This document shows positions 20,413 through 25,160 of a stretch of 25,160 nt of DNA, piece by piece; the stretch's first letter is position 1, and every line of letters begins with the position of its first letter. The stretch lies in the NCBI GenBank assembly GCA_025201365.1, contig JAIXMF010000191.1, positions 1 to 25,160 of the forward strand. The letters are read 5' to 3'. This stretch comes from Syncephalis plumigaleata (lineage: Eukaryota; Zoopagomycota; Zoopagomycetes; Zoopagales; Piptocephalidaceae). The position numbers and the translations under genes were made by a program. A model generated the notes under the pieces. The model was not told where the DNA came from, made no database searches, and saw only the letters and a program-made list of their open reading frames with translations.

Positions 20413-21543
20413 CTAACCACGACGCATTGGATATGGATTAGGATAACGACGTGCCGATGGCGGTGGCTCGTTGCCCGATTTCTCACCCTTAAACCACGCA
20501 AGCTTAAGCAACTCTAGTGGTGTGGCACGCTTTGCTGGATCGGGATTCAACATGGCGGCAGTCACTTGATTTATAAGACTATTCCAATGGTTCAATGGTT
20601 CTGGCCATTGTGATGACGCGCGAGTATGGTAGGGTTGCATCAGTCTACCGCTGATAGAAGAATGGAGTGTGGCGCCCAATGACCAAACATCAGTCTTGAC
20701 GTAATTGATGTTCTTTAGCGGTGTTATCCACAGTTCGGGTGCTCTGAATAGTTCCGCACCAAGTACATGAGGAGGAGCAGTCAGTGGTGTGGCTTCACCA
20801 AAATCAATAATTGTTACTCGTAATACGGCCGGCGCATTATGATAACGTATCACAGGTAGACCTTGGTAGGTGTTGCCAGCGGCAATTTGTTGGGGTGTCG
20901 GACTGGTGAATGTCACTTGAATGTTATCCGCCTTCAAATCGCCATGAGCCCATCCTGTTTTGTGAATGGCATCGAGGGCCAAGATAATTTGACGGAATAG
21001 CTCACGAGTGACAGCGTCCCTCTCCGAGTCATCTGCTTGCATGATAACATCGCTCAGTGGATAGCTCTTTTCAACTAGCCTGGTAACGATACAGTGACAG
21101 TTTTGCTGTGGCATACCAATGAGTGGTAGTGAGAAAGCGTCCAATAGCTCGACTACATGTCTATTAATGAACAATGAGTACGGTGCCATCAGACTGTTAC
21201 GAACGGCGTTCATCTTTTGCAATGCGTTGACTTCGGCGCTGAATACGGCTTTATCTTCTTCGCTTAAACACTTCATATAGCCAGGTCGTCCATCCAATTG
21301 GACTGACGCAGAAAACAGCGTGTTTATTGTTGTTATGGGAGTCTTGATAGTGAGTCTTGAAGCCAGTGCGGAGAAATCGGGGTTACCCTGCTTCGTTGGA
21401 AAGTTATTGCCAGCAATAGATTCCATGGCCGTGGACGGCATGATTAATGATGTAGGTGAAAGCACCAACCACGCAGTAACCAAGAAATGACATAGTGATG
21501 TAGCCAGACTGGCACACGATTTAGAAAGCAATAGAGTAACCAT
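20413..21543 (-). CDS. Putative secreted protein kinase, catalytic motifs intact
   Basis: Single exon, 376 aa. A hydrophobic N-terminus (about residues 3-32, SLATSLCHFLVTAWLVLSP) suggests a signal peptide or signal anchor. The kinase domain follows: YMK (K91), candidate helix-C Glu E104, HGDLKADN (200-207) with catalytic D202, K204 and N207, DFG (247-249), APE (268-270) and DVWSLG (285-290). The glycine-rich loop is not recognisable. An insert rich in Pro/Gln/Thr (about 211-238) separates the catalytic loop from DFG. A basic Pro-rich tail ends the protein. Predicted activity is Ser/Thr phosphorylation, outside the cell or in the secretory pathway; substrate unknown. A TATAAAAG on the minus strand (21689-21682) lies about 140 bp before the ATG. 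Resembles the pseudokinase at 3865-5160 in motif layout. Confidence 0.8.
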   Translation of the reverse strand: MVTLLLSKSCASLATSLCHFLVTAWLVLSPTSLIMPSTAMESIAGNNFPTKQGNPDFSALASRLTIKTPITTINTLFSASVQLDGRPGYMKCLSEEDKAVFSAEVNALQKMNAVRNSLMAPYSLFINRHVVELLDAFSLPLIGMPQQNCHCIVTRLVEKSYPLSDVIMQADDSERDAVTRELFRQIILALDAIHKTGWAHGDLKADNIQVTFTSPTPQQIAAGNTYQGLPVIRYHNAPAVLRVTIIDFGEATPLTAPPHVLGAELFRAPELWITPLKNINYVKTDVWSLGATLHSSISGRLMQPYHTRASSQWPEPLNHWNSLINQVTAAMLNPDPAKRATPLELLKLAWFKGEKSGNEPPPSARRYPNPYPMRRG

Positions 21544-21681
21544 AGTGGCAAAGCAGATCGTAAATCCTTCCCTCTATCGATGTCGTTGGTAGAAATGTCT
21601 TTTTTGTCGTTTAGAAGCTGGTGTTGTAGTAGTAGTAATAAACGAATGATTGATTCATGCCATTATGATATTGTTACGCTG

Positions 21682-21689
21682 CTTTTATA
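21682..21689 (-). promoter_or_regulatory. TATA box of the secreted kinase gene
   Basis: TATAAAAG on the minus strand, about 140 bp upstream of the start codon at 21543. Confidence 0.5.
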
Positions 21690-21696
21690 GCATCTT

Positions 21697-22098
21697 AATC
21701 CGTAATTTACTGATAGGTCTCTTTTCTTTTTTTCCGAGAACATGTGTACTTCATGCCAATAAAATACTGGAGAAGGTTCCATATTACCCCGAGTATAATG
21801 CCTGAAACATTGCAATATAATAATCCTATGCGTGTATATTGCTCGTAGATTTACAAGTAACAGACTATAGGTCTATCTTTATCTTTAATTCTAGGATAGG
21901 AAAGTATTGCGACACACGACATGTCAATTAAACAGGTTAACATACATGTTGCATGTTGCGCTGTTACAATACCCCGTCTCATTAGTAGAGCCATGACAAA
22001 AAAGAAAATAAGTTTTATTATTGAATGGTAAGGAATCAATAATGCTAATTCCTAATGGTGTATGATACATACCAGTTGTGATTGTAGAGCACATTCTT
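21697..22098. other. Intergenic region upstream of the kinase gene and 3' of glutamate 5-kinase
   Basis: AT-rich, no gene recognised. It lies between the kinase promoter and the 3' end of the glutamate 5-kinase gene. Confidence 0.4.
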
Positions 22099-23825
22099 TT
22101 ACTCTTTGTTCGGATAATGCTTCATCTCCCATTGCTTCCAGTCATCAAATGAAAGAGTACGTGCTAGGTTATCACGATGTACAACACACTCGGCATCGGC
22201 ATAGCCAAGTAGTTCAGCAATCTCCCAACTATGTCGCCCCTTAATGCGTGCTATCTCCATGCTCAAATAGTTAACGAGTCCGTGGCCAATTTCTAAATAT
22301 TGCTCCGGTGTATCAGGTTTTTCACGATGCGCATAAACAATACGAATGCCTTGTTGCGCCATGAAATGTCCTTGTACATCCGTGATACCCGCCGAGAACA
22401 AACTGCCCTTATGGTGGAGTAATGCACGTACAGCACCCCGATCAATTACAATAGTACCGGCATTATGCACGCCATGACGAATCCACCATTTGCGATCGCG
22501 TAATGGAGTACTCTTTGCTAGGAAGCATGTATACAATAATTCGGACGATTTACCAATGTTTGCCACACTAATGGTTAATGAGGCTGATCCCTCCGGAGTA
22601 ACCGGTCTCGATGATTTAGACCGTGGCGAGGTAGTCTCACATGGTGTGTTAGCTCGCGAGTTGAACACGGATACCTCATCGACAATTTTGATAACATTCG
22701 CAGGAGTCGAACCACGTGCAATGAATGTAGTCACCCCGGCTGCTGTGGCTAATTCCGCGGCAATCAACTTGGTTACCATACCCCCAGTACCGAGTGAAGT
22801 ACCTGGTGCGGTAACTTTGACTAGAACACGAATTAGTCACTAGTCATTAGTCGTTAATGAATAGCTTACCTTCTTCTCGAAGTACACCGATATCTTCAAC
22901 TACACGTACAGCTTTAGCATCCGGATTAGATCGTGGATTGTCCGTGTAGAGACAGTCTACATCTGTTAACAAGAACAAGTAGTCTGCATTGACCATACCC
23001 GCTGTAATAGCACTTAGTGTGTCATTATCGCCAAATTTGATTTCCTACTTGTTATTGTGTTATCTTCATGTTAAACTTGCTTGACTACTAAGCACTAGTA
23101 ACTTACAGCAGGACTAATCGTATCGTTTTCATTTCTAACAGTTGATCAAATGTATTACAAGCGTTAATGTATTGCGTACGCTATCGCCAATAATGAAATA
23201 AAAGAGATAATCGAATACTCGTTAGTGTAATCTATTATCTCGATGTATCGTATACATTACAGTTGATGATGACTTACATCGGCTAAATCATTACGAGTGA
23301 GTAGAATTTGCGCTACTGGTTGATTGAACTGCGAGAATAGCGTGTCGTATAAACTCATTAATCTACCCTGACCTACGGCGGCAATAGCCTAATACGTATA
23401 GTATCCATCAGTATATGACATGATAAAATATAACTATCGATAATGTATATCTATGCATATACCTGATTCTTAATGACCTCCTTGGGTTTTTGCGCAATAT
23501 TCAAACAACGTAGTCCGACACCAATAGCACCACTCGTTACTAGCACTACTCGGTGGCCTAGTTGTCTTAATGATATAATAGTCTCCACCACCGAAGATAG
23601 ATTGGCTAAAAGTGGGTAGTGCGTGACAGGATCACAAATCGACGAGGTACCAATCTTCAATATAATAGTAAGCCTGTGTCGTCGATTAATGCGACGGTCT
23701 GCCAGTTTAAACGGTACTGGCTGTACAATAGACGTGGCTGTAGTAGTTGCAGCAGCAGCTGTTACTGGTGCTGATGTATAATATATGGGAGTGTATATAT
23801 ACGAAATGAAACTACTAGTGTGCAT
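22099..23825 (-). CDS. PRO1: Glutamate 5-kinase, reading frame broken in exon 3
   Basis: Exons: 23825-23463, 23388-23278, 23180-23107, 23044-22870, 22820-22099. The amino-acid-kinase domain shows [11 protein letters not shown] (K57), VTSGAIGVG (S98), FGDNDTLSA and [14 protein letters not shown] Ser/Pro-rich loop and a PUA domain follow, ending near HYPNKE. The enzyme makes glutamyl-5-phosphate, the first step of proline synthesis. Exon 3 is 74 nt although its neighbours meet it in phase 0. It reads [17 protein letters not shown] in one frame and NENDTISPA in the next. The stretch that normally links them (about six residues of the V-P-I-V type) is absent. A deletion of about 22 nt with an AATG junction (23133-23130) would explain this. 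The frame then stops early in exon 4, at about 185 codons. It could be real decay, a defective allele or an assembly error. The start is the first ATG of exon 1, giving a ~50-residue extension; an upstream exon is possible. Confidence 0.85.
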
Positions 23826-24550
23826 ACACACACGCACGCACGCAATATAAATAGGAAAAGGTTCTAAGGAGAGGGAAATAATCAACGGACTAACACGGAA
23901 ACACGCGTTCTATAAATGGAGATGGAGAGATGATCGCATATCCATTTATCTAAGAATAGTATCAATGACGATTCATACTTTGTAATAAAATCATTCTAAT
24001 CAACTACTAATACTATAAAATCTATTTATTATGTTCACCTATGCTTTCAATGATCATGGTAGAGTTAACGTGCTAAGGCTACTTGGTCTAGACTAGATGA
24101 GATCGAACATGTATGCATCACCTGTTTATTTTCGAAAGCAAATAATAGACCAAAGGGAAACAGTTGAATAAGGCCTTGCAAGTGCAATACTAAATCTACC
24201 AAGTACTTGAATGCTTTAACATCATGATATTGTTATGTATTTGATTCTATGTATAGTTACAATACCATTGGCTAGGATCATACAGGAAATGGTCTAGAAC
24301 ATGAGTACTCGATATACTTGCTAATCCACTTGCAATCACTCAATACACAATGCTAATTCCGATATTCATTGTACTTTACAGGCCTGTTCATCCACGACTA
24401 ATGCATGTCTATCATTGCCGAGGTCAACAGTAGTTGTAGATCTATCATACTAATCCACTATAAAAGCGCCAATAATATTATGCTAATCCCCTCGGTTAAC
24501 TAACATTCATACAATTCATTATTATCCTAGAAGTAAGCAACACTTACGAC
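23826..24550. other. Divergent intergenic region between glutamate 5-kinase and the trefoil gene
   Basis: About 725 bp without a recognisable gene. It contains the TATA box of the downstream gene. A CA/CG-repeat-rich stretch lies next to the glutamate 5-kinase start (about 23823-23845). Confidence 0.4.
24459..24466 (+). promoter_or_regulatory. TATA box of the secreted trefoil gene
   Basis: TATAAAAG located 92 bp before the ATG at 24551, the same element as at the secreted kinase gene. Confidence 0.55.
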
Positions 24551-25066
24551 ATGAAGTCACTATTCTATACCGTCCTCATCGGCATGCTAATGTCATCGGT
24601 CGCACAAGCCGGTAATAACACGGGAGGATTCGATTGCAAGACCGTTCGTATTCAAATCGGCGATCGTTGTTTGGCAGTCGTCGATAGCAGTACAGCTCGA
24701 TTTATCGAATGCCGACCCGTTTCTTATTTCGATCCCGAAGTAAACTGGAAGGTATTGCAGCACGGTGACTACTATCAACTAATCAATACGAAGAATCATC
24801 GCTGTGCTCAACAAGACTCCAATGTAATACTGGCTAATTGCGATACAAATAACTCTAAACAGCTCTGGCGTTTCTATTACGAAAACGGATACCCTGCTAA
24901 TCATTACAAGGTTATTTCCAAGTTTAGTGATGATAAACATAACGGCAAATGGGATTGTATCGAATATGAAAAGACATTCACTTCGAGTGGAGGTGCTTTT
25001 GTAAGGGGATGTAACAGGCCAAAGTGGACGCAATTCTTTGGTATTCTTACTATGCCGAAAGAATAG
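24551..25066 (+). CDS. Small secreted beta-trefoil (ricin-B-like) protein
   Basis: Single exon, 171 aa. The signal peptide MKSLFYTVLIGMLMSSVAQA has a probable cleavage after AQA. The mature part shows a three-fold pattern expected of a beta-trefoil: C40/C54/W66, C85/C97/W106 (in KQLWRF) and C136/C154/W159. This cysteine and Q-x-W-like spacing matches ricin-type lectin domains, here without any attached catalytic chain. Likely role is binding sugars or proteins outside the cell; carbohydrate-binding residues cannot be judged by eye. Seven cysteines in the mature chain leave one without an obvious partner. Promoter TATA and a poly(A) signal (25111) frame the gene neatly. Confidence 0.72.
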   Translation: MKSLFYTVLIGMLMSSVAQAGNNTGGFDCKTVRIQIGDRCLAVVDSSTARFIECRPVSYFDPEVNWKVLQHGDYYQLINTKNHRCAQQDSNVILANCDTNNSKQLWRFYYENGYPANHYKVISKFSDDKHNGKWDCIEYEKTFTSSGGAFVRGCNRPKWTQFFGILTMPKE

Positions 25067-25110
25067 CACGTCCATTGATTATCGTATTTAATCGAGCAAT
25101 ACAATCTCAT

Positions 25111-25116
25111 AATAAA
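25111..25116 (+). terminator. Poly(A) signal of the trefoil gene
   Basis: AATAAA 44 bp after the stop codon at 25066. Confidence 0.5.
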
Positions 25117-25160
25117 TATTGTTTCTAGTGCAGCATTCATGTGTGCTCATCTTTATGCAA

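Noticed and set aside
23107-23180. Alternative splicing that would restore glutamate 5-kinase
   Set aside because: An acceptor at CTGTTAG just before the NEND codons joins exon 2 out of phase and meets a stop at once. The missing codons are not found anywhere in the flanking introns.
1-25160. tRNA or rRNA genes
   Set aside because: No convincing A/B box pairs, cloverleaf arms or conserved rRNA stretches were seen by eye on either strand; not proof of absence.

Overview
This is a nuclear, AT-rich, gene-dense eukaryotic window. Genes carry many short introns (mostly 50-75 nt) with GTAAGT-like donors, TACTAAC-type branch points and TAG/CAG acceptors. Intergenic gaps are short and the standard code is used. 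The gene set (V-ATPase proteolipid, Yvh1-type phosphatase, oxodicarboxylate carrier, Spo12-like protein, TRAP1, ALKBH8-like oxygenase, glutamate 5-kinase) plus a group of secreted subtilase-like and kinase-like proteins suggests an early-diverging filamentous fungus. A zoopagalean mycoparasite such as Syncephalis is my best guess. That assignment is inference, not demonstrated.

Layout. 78-1026 (-): Spo12-like protein built from two copies of one module. 1343-2724 (-): mitochondrial 2-oxodicarboxylate carrier, 7 exons. 3865-5160 (-): secreted protein with a decayed protein-kinase fold. 5161-6699: gene-poor, with repeat copy A. 6700-8014 (+): RRM-AlkB (ALKBH8-like) oxygenase, followed after only 51 bp by 8066-9354 (+), a Yvh1/DUSP12 phosphatase. 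9825-10618 (+): V-ATPase subunit c. 10911-14033 (-): mitochondrial Hsp90 (TRAP1), 16 exons. 14697-16559 and 17120-18937 (+): two secreted subtilase-like proteins whose catalytic residues are replaced. 18938-20412: a degenerate tandem array and repeat copy B. 20413-21543 (-): intronless, apparently secreted kinase with catalytic motifs intact. 22099-23825 (-): glutamate 5-kinase with a broken exon 3. 24551-25066 (+): small secreted beta-trefoil (ricin-B-like) protein.

Biology. Seven genes are ordinary housekeeping or regulatory genes. Five encode proteins with an N-terminal hydrophobic signal. Of those, three look like catalytically dead enzyme folds (two subtilases, one kinase), one is an apparently active kinase and one is a lectin-like trefoil. 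This looks like an expanding, fast-changing secretome. The two pseudo-subtilases share a block of roughly 355 bp that is far more alike than the rest of their sequence, which suggests gene conversion. A dispersed repeat (about 665 bp, two long copies and one inverted tail fragment) lies near the secreted kinase genes. The glutamate 5-kinase lacks about 22 nt of the glutamate-binding loop and shifts frame. If this is not an assembly error, the organism may depend on external proline, which would fit a parasitic lifestyle.

Exon boundaries were worked out by hand from splice signals, phase and protein conservation. All multi-exon models keep phase throughout except glutamate 5-kinase.
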